A stretch of 64,000 bases of DNA from Tropicibacter oceani (GCF_029958925.1 NZ_CP124617.1:52493-116492); one strand, 5' to 3'. Counted from the first letter of the stretch, positions 51,305 through 61,113 are shown. Made by a program: numbers and translations. The notes: generated by a model not told the origin, from the letters alone.

Positions 51305-51910
51305 ATGGATGAGTTGAAGCAAGAGATTCTGGACGCTGCCCTGCAGGTCTTTTCGCGCTACGGCGTGAAACGGACCAGCATGGGCGATCTGTGCCAGGAG
51401 GCCGGCGTTTCCCGGCAGACCCTGTACAACCGGTTTCGCAACAAGGACGACATCCTGCGCGATCTGATCGGGCGCTATACCGACGCCGCAATCGACGAAA
51501 TCCGGCAAGGGCTGGAACAGGCCGAATCGCTTGGCGACAGGCTGGACATCTTTTTCGACCGCATGGCCCTGAACGCCTATGACATCGTTCAGGCCATGCC
51601 GAACGCCGAGGAATTCATCGAAGGGGTGAATGCCGTAAGCCAGGAAGCGCTGGAACAGTCGGCCTGCAGGTTCCAGGAGGTCCTCGCAGAGGTTCTTGAA
51701 CCGCATCAGGCCGCCCTGGCCCGCGCCGGGCTTGGCGTTGCCGACCTATCGAATTTTGCGCAACGCTCGGCCAAGGCCGCCACGTCGCATGCGCGCGACC
51801 GGGCAGACCTGGTTTCGCAACTGCGCACCCTCAGACAACTTTGCCTATCCGTTGCCGGGCAGCGCGCGCCGGACGCCACACACACAGGACATGACGAAAA
51901 TGCCAACTGA
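51305..51910 (+). CDS. TetR/AcrR-family transcriptional regulator
   Basis: A 201-residue regulator. The N-terminal helix-turn-helix reads LDAALQVFSRYGVKRTSMGD, LCQEAGVSRQTLYNRFRNKD. The ligand-binding C-terminal domain is helical without known motifs. It precedes and slightly overlaps (20 bp) the RND adaptor gene, so it probably represses this operon, including itself, and responds to a pump substrate. Confidence 0.92.
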   Translation: MDELKQEILDAALQVFSRYGVKRTSMGDLCQEAGVSRQTLYNRFRNKDDILRDLIGRYTDAAIDEIRQGLEQAESLGDRLDIFFDRMALNAYDIVQAMPNAEEFIEGVNAVSQEALEQSACRFQEVLAEVLEPHQAALARAGLGVADLSNFAQRSAKAATSHARDRADLVSQLRTLRQLCLSVAGQRAPDATHTGHDENAN

Positions 51911-52979
51911 ATTTGAATACCGCGGACAGCGGCGAAATGCCCGCCTGCCGCTTGCCCCGGCCTTGGCGCTGGTGCTCGGACTGCTCTGCCCTGCTGTCGC
52001 GCTGGCCGATGCGCCGATCGTCAAGCTGCAAAAGGTGACCACCGGTCAGGCCGAGATCCGCCGCGTGTTCTTTGGCAAGGTCGTCGCGCGTGAAACCGTG
52101 GACCTGGCCTTTCAGGTCGGCGGCCAGATCGTCGAACTGCCCGTCGAAGAAGGCACAACCATCCCCAAGGGCGCCGTCGTGGCGAAAATGGATCTGGAAC
52201 CTTTCCAGCTGGCGCTGGAACAGGCGCAGGCCAACGACGACCAGGCGCAGCGCACCGTTGCGCGCTATGAACAGCTGGCCGGGTCTTCGGTGGCCGAAAC
52301 GAACCTGCAGGACGCAAGGACGACGCTGACCCTGAACGACATCGCGGTGCGCACGGCCGAACGCAACCTGGAACACGCCACCTTGCATGCCCCCTTTGAT
52401 GCCGTGGTCGCAACGCGTCTGGTGCCGAATTTCTCGACCGTGGGCGCGGGCACCCCGGTTGTCCGCCTGCACGACATGTCCGAACTGCGGATCGAGATCG
52501 ACGTGCCCGAAACCCTGTTCCAGCGCGCCGGGCGCGATGCAGACGTTTCCCTGCGCGCCACCTTTCCGGCCAGCGACGCGTCCTATCCGCTGCAAATCCG
52601 CGAATACAACGCGGAAACCGCGGATATCGGCCAGACCTACAGCATCACGCTGGGGATGCCCGTGCCCCAGGACGAAATCATCCTGCCCGGATCTTCGGCC
52701 ACGGTCAGCGCGAACCTGCGCACCGGCGACCAGAAGATCGAGGTGCCCGGCTCGGCCATCGTCATCGGCAATGACAACCGCACCTATGTCATGGTGTTCG
52801 AACCCGCCGGTGCGGACGAGGGCAGCGTGACGCGGACACCGGTACAGATCACCCCGGGTGACAATGGCACGGTCGAGGTGATCGCCGGTTTGCAGGACGG
52901 TCAGGAAATCGTGGTCAGCGGTGCCAACCAGCTGGACGACGGCGCAACCGTGCGCCGCTTTACCGTTTTCGGGGAATGA
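51891..52979 (+). CDS. RND efflux periplasmic adaptor (membrane-fusion protein)
   Basis: A 362-residue adaptor with a signal peptide (LPLAPALALVLGLLCPAVAL). The lipoyl half-motifs are VDLAFQVGGQIVELPVEEGT and HAPFDAVVATRLVPNFSTVG. A helical hairpin lies between them (LALEQAQANDDQAQRTVARY), followed by beta-barrel and membrane-proximal domains. It has no lipobox. Start at 51891 or 51900 cannot be decided; both lie inside the TetR 3' end. It bridges the RND pump encoded 4 bp downstream to an outer-membrane channel not found in this window. Confidence 0.92.
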   Translation: MTKMPTEFEYRGQRRNARLPLAPALALVLGLLCPAVALADAPIVKLQKVTTGQAEIRRVFFGKVVARETVDLAFQVGGQIVELPVEEGTTIPKGAVVAKMDLEPFQLALEQAQANDDQAQRTVARYEQLAGSSVAETNLQDARTTLTLNDIAVRTAERNLEHATLHAPFDAVVATRLVPNFSTVGAGTPVVRLHDMSELRIEIDVPETLFQRAGRDADVSLRATFPASDASYPLQIREYNAETADIGQTYSITLGMPVPQDEIILPGSSATVSANLRTGDQKIEVPGSAIVIGNDNRTYVMVFEPAGADEGSVTRTPVQITPGDNGTVEVIAGLQDGQEIVVSGANQLDDGATVRRFTVFGE

Positions 52980-52983
52980 CCTG

Positions 52984-55900
52984 ATGGATATCGCACGTTT
53001 TTCCATCAACCGTCCGATCTATACCTGGATCGTCATGTTGATCTGCCTGCTCGGCGGGCTCTGGGGCTTTGCCACCCTTGGCCGGCTGGAGGACCCCGCC
53101 TTTACCATCAAGACCGCCGTTGTCGTCACGCAATACCCCGGCGCCTCGGCCGAAGAGGTGGCGTTGGAAGTGACCGAACCCCTGGAATCGCAGATCCAGA
53201 AGATGGGGGAGGTCAAGGACATCCAGTCCATGAACCAGCCCGGTCTGTCCTGGATCACGGTGAACATGCAGGACACCTATGACGGCACCCAACTGCCGCA
53301 GATCTGGACCAAACTGCGCAACCGCGTCGCCGAGGCAGCGCTGCCCAGCGGCGCGACCCCGCCTTTCGTCAACGACGGCTTCGGGGATGTTTACGGGCTG
53401 TACTACGCGGTGTCGGCACCGGGGTTTTCAGATGCGGAAATCAATGAACTGTCCACCTTTCTGCGGCGCGAACTGCTGCTTGTGTCCGGCGTGTCGGATG
53501 TGGCGCTGTCCGGCGTTCCGAACGAAGTCATCTATGTCGAACCCAACCTGGCGCTGACCGCGACGCTGGGCATCCCGCCTGCCGCCATCATCGGCGCCGT
53601 GGCCAGTGCGAACGAAGTGGTCGACGGCGGCGCGCTGCAAAGCGACGAAGGCCGAACACTGGTGCAACGGCCCGAAGGGTCCGACAGCGTGTCCGAAATC
53701 GCCGCGCTGTCGATTGGCGTTGGCGGCAAGGTCATCAATCTGTCCGACTTTGCCGACATCAGCCGCGAGCGCGAAGCCGACCCCGACCTAATCATCCGCC
53801 ACAACGGGGCCGAGGCCTTCACGCTGGGTGTCGCCGGCATCGCCACCGAAAACATCGTCGAGGTCGGCACACGCGTCGACGAACGGCTGGACCAGTTGCG
53901 CGCCTCGCTGCCATTGGGCATTTCGATCCAGTCGATCTATCGCCAGCACACGGTGGTCGAAGAGGCCTCGAACGCCTTTCTTGTCAACCTGGCGATGTCG
54001 GTTGCCATCGTCGTCATCGTCCTGGCGGTGTTCATGGGCTGGCGCGCGGCGATCGTCGTCGGCTCCACGCTGCTTTTGACCGTTGTGGGCACGCTGTTCT
54101 TCATGGCGCTTGGCGCGATCGAGATGGAGCGCATTTCGCTTGGCGCCCTTATCATCGCGATGGGCATGCTGGTCGACAACGCCATCGTGGTGGCCGAAGG
54201 CATGCAGATCGCCATGCGCCACGGCAAAAGCTCGCGCGATGCGGCGACCGAAGCGGCAAGCAAGACGCAGATACCGCTTTTGGGTGCAACCGTGATCGGG
54301 ATCATGGCCTTTGCCGGGATCGGGCTCAGCCCCGATGCAACGGGCGAATTCCTGTTCTCGCTTTTTGCCGTCATCGCGATTTCCCTGTTGTTGTCCTGGG
54401 TGCTTGCGGTGACCGCGACCCCGCTGCTGGGCCACTACTTCTTCAAGCGCGGCGAGGAAGGCACGTCAGACGGCTATGACGGCGCGCTGTTCCGTGGCTA
54501 TGCCGCCGTGTTGCGCCTGTCGCTCAGGCTGCGGTGGCCGGTCATCGTGGCGTTGGTTGCAGGCACTGCCGCCTGCTATGCGATGTTTGGCCAGATCAAG
54601 CAGCAGTTCTTTCCCGACAGCAACACGCCGCTGTATTTCGTGCACTACAAGCTGCCGCAGGGCGCGTCGATCCACCAGACCTCGGACGATATTGCGGTGC
54701 TGGAAGACTGGCTGGTCCAGCGCGAGGAAGTGCAGGCGGTGACCGGCTATGTCGGTCAGGGCGCATCGCGTTTCATGCTGACCTACCAGGCCGAGGACCC
54801 CAACCCCAGCTATGGCCACCTGATCGTGCGTGTCTCCTCTCTCGATGTGATCGAGGACGAGATGAACGCGCTGGAAACCTATGCTCTGTCTGCCGTTCCC
54901 CAGGGTGAATTCCGGGTCAAGCGGCTGGCCTTCGGGCCGGGCGGCGGCGCCCCGATCGAGGTGCGGTTTTCCGGCCGCGATCCCGATGTGCTGCGCGATC
55001 TGGCCGATCAGGCCATCGCACGGATGCAGGCGGTATCGGACAACATCATCGCCCCGCGTCAGGATTGGCGCGAACGCGAACTGGTTCTGCGGCCGCTTTA
55101 TGCCACGGAACGGGCGCAGGATGCGGGCATTTCGCGCACCGCCATCACCCAGGTTCTGCAATTCGCGACCGAGGGCAGCAGCGGCGGGACCTTCCGCGAA
55201 AGGGATCGGCAGATCCCGATCATCGTGCGCGCGCCGCGCGACAGCGATCTGGCCCTGACCGATCACATGATCTATTCCGACAGCGGCAACACGCTTGTGC
55301 CCTTGGCGCAGGTGATCGACGGGTTCACCTTTGAACCGCAGGATACCTTGCTGCAACGGCGCGACCGCGCCGAGGTGATCACCGTCGGCGCAGACATCCC
55401 GCGCGGCATGACCGCCGCACAGGTCCAGGCCGAAATCCAGGCCACGATCGACGCGATGGAGATCCCCGACGGCTATGCGCTGGAATGGGGCGGCGAGCTG
55501 GAAAGCGCCTCGGAAGCGCAGGCGGCCCTAGGGGCGCAGCTGCCCTTCAGCCTGATCATCATGGTGCTGATATCGGTCCTGCTGTTCAACGCGCTGCGCC
55601 AGCCGATCATCATCTGGCTGCTTGTGCCGATGGCTGTGAACGGGGTCAGCCTGGCCCTGCTGGGCGCCGGTCTGCCGTTCACCTTCACGGCGCTTCTGGG
55701 GCTGTTGTCGCTGTCCGGGATGCTGATCAAGAACGGTATCGTGCTTGTCGAGGAAATCGATCTGACCCGCGAGGCCGACCCGTCCCTGCCGCTGGAGACG
55801 GCCATCGTGACGGCCTCTACCTCGCGATTGCGACCGGTCTTTCTGGCTGCCGCCACGACCATCCTGGGGATGTTGCCGCTGTTGTCGGATGCCTTCTTTC

Positions 55901-56037
55901 AGTCCATGGCGGCCACGATCATGGGCGGACTGGCCTTTGCATCGGTGCTGACACTGATTGCCGCGCCGGTGCTGTACTACGTCTTTTTCAAGGGCAGCGC
56001 GCAACCGGCCCCGGCCGCAGCGCCTGCCGCCGCCTGA
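52984..56037 (+). CDS. RND-family efflux pump, inner-membrane transporter
   Basis: A 1017-residue HAE1-type RND pump. TM1 is in MDIARFSINRPIYTWIVMLI, TM4 in the LGALIIAMGMLVDNAIVVAE segment with the conserved Asp used in proton relay, and TM12 near the C-terminus. Porter-domain motifs include TQYPGASAEEVALEVTEPLE and SGMLIKNGIVLVEEIDL. Length is standard. The ATG at 52984 gives the canonical N-terminus. The substrate is unknown. It forms an operon with the TetR regulator and adaptor. Confidence 0.94.
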   Translation: MDIARFSINRPIYTWIVMLICLLGGLWGFATLGRLEDPAFTIKTAVVVTQYPGASAEEVALEVTEPLESQIQKMGEVKDIQSMNQPGLSWITVNMQDTYDGTQLPQIWTKLRNRVAEAALPSGATPPFVNDGFGDVYGLYYAVSAPGFSDAEINELSTFLRRELLLVSGVSDVALSGVPNEVIYVEPNLALTATLGIPPAAIIGAVASANEVVDGGALQSDEGRTLVQRPEGSDSVSEIAALSIGVGGKVINLSDFADISREREADPDLIIRHNGAEAFTLGVAGIATENIVEVGTRVDERLDQLRASLPLGISIQSIYRQHTVVEEASNAFLVNLAMSVAIVVIVLAVFMGWRAAIVVGSTLLLTVVGTLFFMALGAIEMERISLGALIIAMGMLVDNAIVVAEGMQIAMRHGKSSRDAATEAASKTQIPLLGATVIGIMAFAGIGLSPDATGEFLFSLFAVIAISLLLSWVLAVTATPLLGHYFFKRGEEGTSDGYDGALFRGYAAVLRLSLRLRWPVIVALVAGTAACYAMFGQIKQQFFPDSNTPLYFVHYKLPQGASIHQTSDDIAVLEDWLVQREEVQAVTGYVGQGASRFMLTYQAEDPNPSYGHLIVRVSSLDVIEDEMNALETYALSAVPQGEFRVKRLAFGPGGGAPIEVRFSGRDPDVLRDLADQAIARMQAVSDNIIAPRQDWRERELVLRPLYATERAQDAGISRTAITQVLQFATEGSSGGTFRERDRQIPIIVRAPRDSDLALTDHMIYSDSGNTLVPLAQVIDGFTFEPQDTLLQRRDRAEVITVGADIPRGMTAAQVQAEIQATIDAMEIPDGYALEWGGELESASEAQAALGAQLPFSLIIMVLISVLLFNALRQPIIIWLLVPMAVNGVSLALLGAGLPFTFTALLGLLSLSGMLIKNGIVLVEEIDLTREADPSLPLETAIVTASTSRLRPVFLAAATTILGMLPLLSDAFFQSMAATIMGGLAFASVLTLIAAPVLYYVFFKGSAQPAPAAAPAAA

Positions 56038-56049
56038 AGACAAAACCAT

Positions 56050-56085
56050 GGTGGGCGGGAACGGATCATCCGCTTTCCGCCCACC
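56050..56085. terminator. strong hairpin between convergent RND and racemase genes
   Basis: GGTGGGCGG / CCGCCCACC form a 9-bp stem, with an inner stem CGGAT/ATCCG around a single base. It lies 12 bp after the RND stop and 8 bp before the racemase stop, so it can serve both strands. Confidence 0.7.
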
Positions 56086-56093
56086 GACCCCTG

Positions 56094-56762
56094 TCAGGCC
56101 GGTTGCTGCCGGCCCTGCACTGTCGCAACAGCCCTGGCAAGCTGCGCCGATGCCTCAACCCCATCAATGATCGCAAAACCGAAACGGGCGGCAAGGGTGT
56201 CTTTCAGGGGGGCCATGCCGGCGCAACCCAGAATGACGCAGGCGGCGTTGTCTTCGCGGCGGGCGCACTCGATTTCCTGCGCGATCCGCGCAATAACCGC
56301 GGGCCCGCCCCTGTCGATGGTCAGGACCGGCAGATCGCTGGCGCGCACCGAGGCGCATTGGGCGGAAAAGCCCTGATCCCGGATGTTTTCCCGGATCACC
56401 GGGACGGAGACCGGCAGCGAGGTGACGACCGAGAACCTCAGCCCAAGCAGCTTCGCCATCACGAAACTGGACTGACCGATGCCAAGCACCGGACAGCCCG
56501 CCTGTGCCTGCGCCTCGGCCAGGCCGGTATCGTCGAAACAGGCGATCACGATGGCATCGGCCCCTTGGGCCCGTGCCACGGGCAGCAACGCCAAAAGCCC
56601 CGGAACCGCGGCGCGCCCGTCTTCCTTCCCCTGGATGGCGGCCGGTCCTTGCGTGTTGGTCAGGCCCAGGATCTCGGCCTCGGGCAGCGCATGTCGGGCT
56701 GCGGTGACGACGGCCTTTGTCATGCCGGCGCTGGCATTGGGGTTGATGTAGGCGATCTTCAT
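56094..56762 (-). CDS. Asp/Glu/hydantoin racemase family enzyme
   Basis: A 222-residue cofactor-independent racemase. The N-terminus MKIAYINPNASAGMTKAVVT matches hydantoin/aspartate racemase family proteins. The two catalytic cysteines are in AIVIACFDDTGL and VILGCAGM. Such enzymes epimerise amino acids or 5-substituted hydantoins. It is the last gene of the ABC importer operon, with a 4-bp overlap to the upstream permease gene, which ties its substrate to the imported compound. Confidence 0.88.
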   Translation of the reverse strand: MKIAYINPNASAGMTKAVVTAARHALPEAEILGLTNTQGPAAIQGKEDGRAAVPGLLALLPVARAQGADAIVIACFDDTGLAEAQAQAGCPVLGIGQSSFVMAKLLGLRFSVVTSLPVSVPVIRENIRDQGFSAQCASVRASDLPVLTIDRGGPAVIARIAQEIECARREDNAACVILGCAGMAPLKDTLAARFGFAIIDGVEASAQLARAVATVQGRQQPA

Positions 56763-57595
56763 ACGCCCTGCCCCGCATCCGATCCACGGCGCGCGCGGCG
56801 CCTGTTCATCACGACCGCGCCAAGGATGAAGACCGCGATGATGCCAAAGGAAAACAGCGTCGTCAGAGTTCCCAGCGCATAGATGACCGGGGTCGTGACG
56901 TTGGTCGTCATGCCATAGATCTCGAGCGGCAGGGTGTTGTAGCTGCCAGCGGTTAGCAGCGTCCGCGCGAATTCGTCGTAGCTCAGCGTAAAGCCGAACA
57001 GCGCGACCCCGATCAGCGACGGGGCGATGATCGGCAGCACCACATGGCGGATCGTCTGCCAAGCCGTGGCGCCCTGATCGCGCGCCGCCTCTTCATAGCT
57101 TTTGTCGAAACGGTTGAAGACGGCGAACATGATCAGCAGGCCAAAGGGCAGCGTCCAGGTCAGCTGGGAACCAAAGCCGCTGGTCGCCCAATGCACCCTG
57201 AGACCAAGCTGGTTGAAAATCAGGCCCACGCCCAGTGACACAAGGATCGACGGGATCACAAGCGATGTGATGGCCGCGTAGAACAGGATTGCCGATCCTG
57301 CGAACCGCTTGCGGAATGCCAGCCCCGCCATGACCGAAACCACTACCGTCGTCACCATGACCATCAGGCCAAGGCCGAAACTGCGCCGGAACGCGCCCCA
57401 GATGTCGCCGACCGCCTGCTGCTGGAACAGGTCGCGGAACCAATGGAGGGAAACGCCGTTCATCGGAAAGGTCAGCCCCCCTTGCGGGCCCTGAAAGCTG
57501 AGGATGCCGATGGTCAGGATCGGACCATACAGGAACAGCACGAACAGGCCGAAAAAGGCGGCAAGCAGGTAAAAAGACCGGGGTCGACGCTCCAT
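56759..57595 (-). CDS. ABC transporter permease, PotC-like
   Basis: A 278-residue inner-membrane permease with six TM segments. The EAA loop is SYEEAARDQGATAWQTIRHV followed by VLPIIAPSLIGVALFGFTLS. This is the PotC/spermidine-putrescine type layout. It is downstream of the PotB-like permease with a 1-bp gap. The conserved segment FTLSYDEFARTLLTAG is typical of the subfamily. The substrate is uncertain; polyamine, amino acid or ring compounds are all possible. Confidence 0.92.
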   Translation of the reverse strand: MERRPRSFYLLAAFFGLFVLFLYGPILTIGILSFQGPQGGLTFPMNGVSLHWFRDLFQQQAVGDIWGAFRRSFGLGLMVMVTTVVVSVMAGLAFRKRFAGSAILFYAAITSLVIPSILVSLGVGLIFNQLGLRVHWATSGFGSQLTWTLPFGLLIMFAVFNRFDKSYEEAARDQGATAWQTIRHVVLPIIAPSLIGVALFGFTLSYDEFARTLLTAGSYNTLPLEIYGMTTNVTTPVIYALGTLTTLFSFGIIAVFILGAVVMNRRRARRGSDAGQGV

Positions 57596-57596
57596 C

Positions 57597-58463
57597 CTAA
57601 AGCTCCTTGCGAATGTTGACGAAGCGCAGAAGGATGGCGATCACGATCAGCACGGTACACAGCAGCACCACGGCCGTCGCGGCAGCGCTTGGGTATTGCA
57701 GCAAGGCAATGTCGTTGGAAATCAGCCGCCCTACGTTGGCCCGCTGTGACCCGCTCATGAAGCGCACGGTTATGAAGTCGCCCATGACCAGCGTCACGAC
57801 GAAAATCGTTCCGATCATGATGCCCGGCTTGGTCAGCGGCAGGATCACGTGGACCAGCGTCTGAAACCCGTTCGCGCCGTTGTCGCGCGCCGCCTCGAGC
57901 AGGGATTTGTCGATCCGCATCATGGTGTTGAAGATCGGCACCACCATGAACAGCGTGTAAAGGTGCACAAAGGCCAGGATGACCGAGAAATCGGAATACA
58001 AAAGCCATTCCAGCGGCTCATCGATCACGCCCCAGCTGATCAACATCTGGTTGGCGATGCCATTGCGCCCCAGGAAGGGAATCCATGAAATCATGCGGAT
58101 GATGTTCGACGTCCAGAACGGGATCGTGCAGACAAGGAACAGCGCGATCTGAACCGTCAGGCTGCGCACGTGGAAGGCCAGGAAATAAGCCACCGCAAAG
58201 CCGATCGACAGGGTCAAGGCCCAGGTGATGAAGGCGTATTTGAAGGTGGCCCAGAACACCTTGTACGTGACGGGCGACGAAAACAGGAAAGCGTAGTTGT
58301 CCCACAAAAACGCCGGGTAGATCGAAAATTCGGTCGCGCCCCAAAAGCTGACGACCACGATCATCACGATTGGCGCGACAAGAAAGCCAAGTAGGACTGC
58401 GGTCAGGGGGGCCGCTTGCAACCATCCCAGAACATGCCGGTTTTTCAGTATTTTTGCCGCCAT
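57597..58463 (-). CDS. ABC transporter permease, PotB-like
   Basis: A 288-residue permease with six TM segments (e.g. AAPLTAVLLGFLVAPIVMIV). The EAA loop is KSLLEAARDNGANGFQTLVH with VILPLTKPGIMIGTIFVVT. IPFWTSNIIRMISWIPFLGR matches the PotB subfamily. It pairs with the PotC-like permease to form the translocation path. A strong hairpin separates it from the upstream substrate-binding gene. Confidence 0.92.
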   Translation of the reverse strand: MAAKILKNRHVLGWLQAAPLTAVLLGFLVAPIVMIVVVSFWGATEFSIYPAFLWDNYAFLFSSPVTYKVFWATFKYAFITWALTLSIGFAVAYFLAFHVRSLTVQIALFLVCTIPFWTSNIIRMISWIPFLGRNGIANQMLISWGVIDEPLEWLLYSDFSVILAFVHLYTLFMVVPIFNTMMRIDKSLLEAARDNGANGFQTLVHVILPLTKPGIMIGTIFVVTLVMGDFITVRFMSGSQRANVGRLISNDIALLQYPSAAATAVVLLCTVLIVIAILLRFVNIRKEL

Positions 58464-58511
58464 CGGTCCTCCGCGCGCGTTCCAGCCGTATGCCTTGAAA
58501 ATCCCTTACGG

Positions 58512-58535
58512 GCCGGGGGGCGTTTGCCCCCCGGC
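58512..58535 (-). promoter_or_regulatory. intercistronic hairpin between binding-protein and permease genes
   Basis: GCCGGGGGGC / GCCCCCCGGC form a 10-bp all-GC stem with a GTTT loop in the 103-bp gap. Such hairpins commonly stabilise the upstream binding-protein message and reduce read-through into the permeases. Confidence 0.65.
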
Positions 58536-58566
58536 GGGTCGCCCCGCTTGCGCGAGGCGAAGCCCA

Positions 58567-59838
58567 TCACGCTGCGATGAACTCGTTCCACTTGCGAACC
58601 ATGTACTGGTTCTCGTCCATGACGGCGTTCCAGCACGCGACCGAGCCCATGCGGTCGTAGAAGGACCCGCCATCGCGCATCTCACCTGCCTCGGCCAGCT
58701 TGTCGCCAGTGGGCGAGGTGATGACATCGGTGGCCGGCTTGCCCTCGAACCAGTAACCCCACTCGTTTTCCGACATGAATTCCTTGGAGGTTTCGGGAAC
58801 GGCCGAGTAGTACCCCTGACGCATCAGGTAGCCGCCGACCCAGCCGGACAGATACCAGTTGATGTAGTCATAGGCCGCATCCAGCTCCATCCCCGACAAC
58901 GAGGACGACAGGCCGATGCCGCCACCCCAGCTGCGATAGCCCTCTTTCAACGGCTGGTAGACGCAGGGGATGCCGCGCGACTTGACTGCGGTGATGGCGG
59001 GCGACCACATCGACTGGATCACGACCTCGCCGCTTGCCATCAGGTTCACGCTTTCGTCGAAGCTTTTCCAGAAGGCGCGGAACTGGCCGTTCTGCTTGGC
59101 TTCGGTAAAGATCGCCATGGTCTTGTCGATCTCTTCGCGGGTCATGTTGCCCTTGTCGCCATACTGGATTTCGCCCATCGCCTCGCAGACCATGGCCATG
59201 TCCATGATGCCGATCGAGGAAATGTCGAGGATCGAGGCCTTGCCCTTGAACTCGGGGTTCAAAAGCTCGGTCCAGCTGCTGATCGGGCGGCCGATCAGGT
59301 CGGGGCGGATGCCCAGCGTATCGGCGTTGTAGATCGTCGGGATCAGGGTCATCCAGCCGGTTTCATTGTCGGCAAAGGAGGTACCGCCGGGCCCGTCAAC
59401 AAAACCGACCGAATGCGGCGCGGTGCCCTGGGCGATGGTCGACTCGGGCGTCAGTTTGCCATCGCGGAAGATGCCGACAATCTTGTCGTAGTTGGCGATC
59501 TTCGATGTATCCATCGCCTGCAGGTTGCCGGTTGGCCAGACCTTCTTGCAGATCCAGTATTCGATATCGGCGATGTCAAAGCTGTCCGGCTGGGTGGCGG
59601 CACGCTGGGTGACGCTGTCGCTGTCCAGCGCGGTCATTTCCAGCGTAAAGCCCAGATCTTCCTTTACCTTGTTGGCCACGTCGTTCAGGTTCGACACCCC
59701 GGTGCCGAACTGGCGCAGAACGATGTCCTTGGTGTCCTGCGCCCACAACATCGGGGCGGGCAGCGTCGATGCGGCCATCGCGGCACCGCTGGTTTTCAGG
59801 AACGAACGGCGGGAATAGCCTACCTTGGGTTTTACCAT
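58567..59838 (-). CDS. ABC transporter substrate-binding protein, PotD-like, Tat-exported
   Basis: A 423-residue periplasmic binding protein. The Tat signal is YSRRSFLKTSGAAMAASTLP, followed by the mature start near AQDTKDIV. The PotD-type fold is seen in FDIADIEYWICKKVW, TLIPTIYNADTLGIRPDLIG and SWTELLNPEFKGKASILDIS. At 423 residues it is longer than E. coli PotD, as in the broader polyamine/opine/amino-acid group (family 1). The ATG at 59838 places the twin Arg ten residues in. Use of Tat suggests folding before export. Confidence 0.92.
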   Translation of the reverse strand: MVKPKVGYSRRSFLKTSGAAMAASTLPAPMLWAQDTKDIVLRQFGTGVSNLNDVANKVKEDLGFTLEMTALDSDSVTQRAATQPDSFDIADIEYWICKKVWPTGNLQAMDTSKIANYDKIVGIFRDGKLTPESTIAQGTAPHSVGFVDGPGGTSFADNETGWMTLIPTIYNADTLGIRPDLIGRPISSWTELLNPEFKGKASILDISSIGIMDMAMVCEAMGEIQYGDKGNMTREEIDKTMAIFTEAKQNGQFRAFWKSFDESVNLMASGEVVIQSMWSPAITAVKSRGIPCVYQPLKEGYRSWGGGIGLSSSLSGMELDAAYDYINWYLSGWVGGYLMRQGYYSAVPETSKEFMSENEWGYWFEGKPATDVITSPTGDKLAEAGEMRDGGSFYDRMGSVACWNAVMDENQYMVRKWNEFIAA

Positions 59839-59893
59839 TGGGTCAGTCCTCTGTGTTGATGGTGTTTGAAAGGGTCGTTTGCAGTTTGGCCTG

Positions 59894-60868
59894 TCAGGCC
59901 CGGAGGCGGTGCAGCCGCCCCTCGTCCCAGGCGAGCTTGACCGCATCGCCGGGGTTTTTCGGTGCATTGAAAAACTGGGCTTCGGGCAACAGTGCGAGCA
60001 CCTCGTCCCCGGTCTCGGTCATCGTCGTGACGACGACAGAGGCGCCCTGGTATTCGACCGCCGTGACAGTGGCGGCCATGCCGTGGTCGGCCAGCGTCAC
60101 GGCGTCGGCGCGCACGGTGACCTTGCCCTGATCCAGCGCGATCACGTTGTGTCCGCCGATAAAGCGGGCGACAAATTCGGTCGTTGGCGTCGCCCACACC
60201 TCGCGCGCGGGGCCGGCCTGTTCGATCACGGCATCGTTCATCACGACAATCTCGTCGGCCAGCGCCAGCGCCTCGTCCTGACCATGAGTGACGTGGATGA
60301 AGGTGATGCCCAGCTCGCGCTGCAGCTTTTTCAATTCGGCGCGCATCCGGATGCGCAGGAAAGAATCAAGCGCGGACAAGGGTTCATCCAGCAAAAGCAC
60401 CTTGGGCTGGGTGACCAATGCGCGGGCCAGCGCCACGCGCTGCTGCTGCCCGCCCGACAGTTGCGCCGGAAGCCGGTCTGCCAGATGCGTCATATCCACC
60501 AGCTCCAGCAATTCGTTCGCACGGGCATGGCGTGTCGCCTTTTCGACGCCCTTCATCCGCAGGGAAAAGGCGACGTTGTCACGCACGGACAGGTGCGGAA
60601 ACAGGGCGTAACTCTGGAACATCATCGCCGTGCCACGCTGCGCCGGAGGCAGGTAAGACACGTCCTGCCCGTCCAGCAGGATCGAGCCGTCGGAAACCTC
60701 TTCGTGGCCGGCGATCATGCGCAGGGTCGAGGATTTGCCGCAGCCCGACGGCCCCAGCAGGCAAACATAGCTGCCCGGCGCGAACACGTGGCTCAGATCG
60801 CGCACGGCGACGGTGTTGCCATAGCGCTTGGTCACGTGAACCAGTTCCAGATCGTATCCTGTTCGCAT
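59894..60868 (-). CDS. ABC transporter ATP-binding protein, PotA-like
   Basis: A 324-residue ATPase. Walker A is LGPSGCGKSSTLRMIAG, the Q-loop FQSYALFPHLSVRDNVAF, the signature LSGGQQQRVALARALVTQPK, Walker B VLLLDEPLSALD and the H-loop TFIHVTHGQDEALALAD. A C-terminal TOBE-like domain follows (NVIALDQGKVTVRADAVTLA). It is the first gene of the leftward operon ATPase - binding protein - permease - permease - racemase and diverges from the GntR regulator. Confidence 0.93.
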   Translation of the reverse strand: MRTGYDLELVHVTKRYGNTVAVRDLSHVFAPGSYVCLLGPSGCGKSSTLRMIAGHEEVSDGSILLDGQDVSYLPPAQRGTAMMFQSYALFPHLSVRDNVAFSLRMKGVEKATRHARANELLELVDMTHLADRLPAQLSGGQQQRVALARALVTQPKVLLLDEPLSALDSFLRIRMRAELKKLQRELGITFIHVTHGQDEALALADEIVVMNDAVIEQAGPAREVWATPTTEFVARFIGGHNVIALDQGKVTVRADAVTLADHGMAATVTAVEYQGASVVVTTMTETGDEVLALLPEAQFFNAPKNPGDAVKLAWDEGRLHRLRA

Positions 60869-61011
60869 ACCGCCCTCATCAAGTTTGCAGGGTCAGCTTG
60901 CGATCAACGCGGCGCGGCAGTGCAGAGATTTCCGACTGGCGCCGCGCCGAAAACCGAAATCGTCCAAATTATTTGCACTTGCAGCATGGCCGTGCACAAA
61001 TATGCGCACAA

Positions 61012-61025
61012 TATTGTATACAATA
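61012..61025. promoter_or_regulatory. GntR/FCD operator between importer operon and its regulator
   Basis: TATTGTATACAATA is a perfect 14-bp palindrome containing TTGTATACAA, the form of operators bound by FadR-subfamily (FCD) GntR proteins. It lies 144 bp before the ATPase start and about 90 bp before the regulator start, so one site can control both directions. No gene lies in the 233-bp gap. Confidence 0.75.
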
Positions 61026-61113
61026 ACTGATGCAGAGTTCTTTGTGTCACCCGGCTTGCCCCGCCAGCGCCGAATCGCAAAGATGACAGGCAAGAAAAAC
61101 GGTGACGGTGCGC

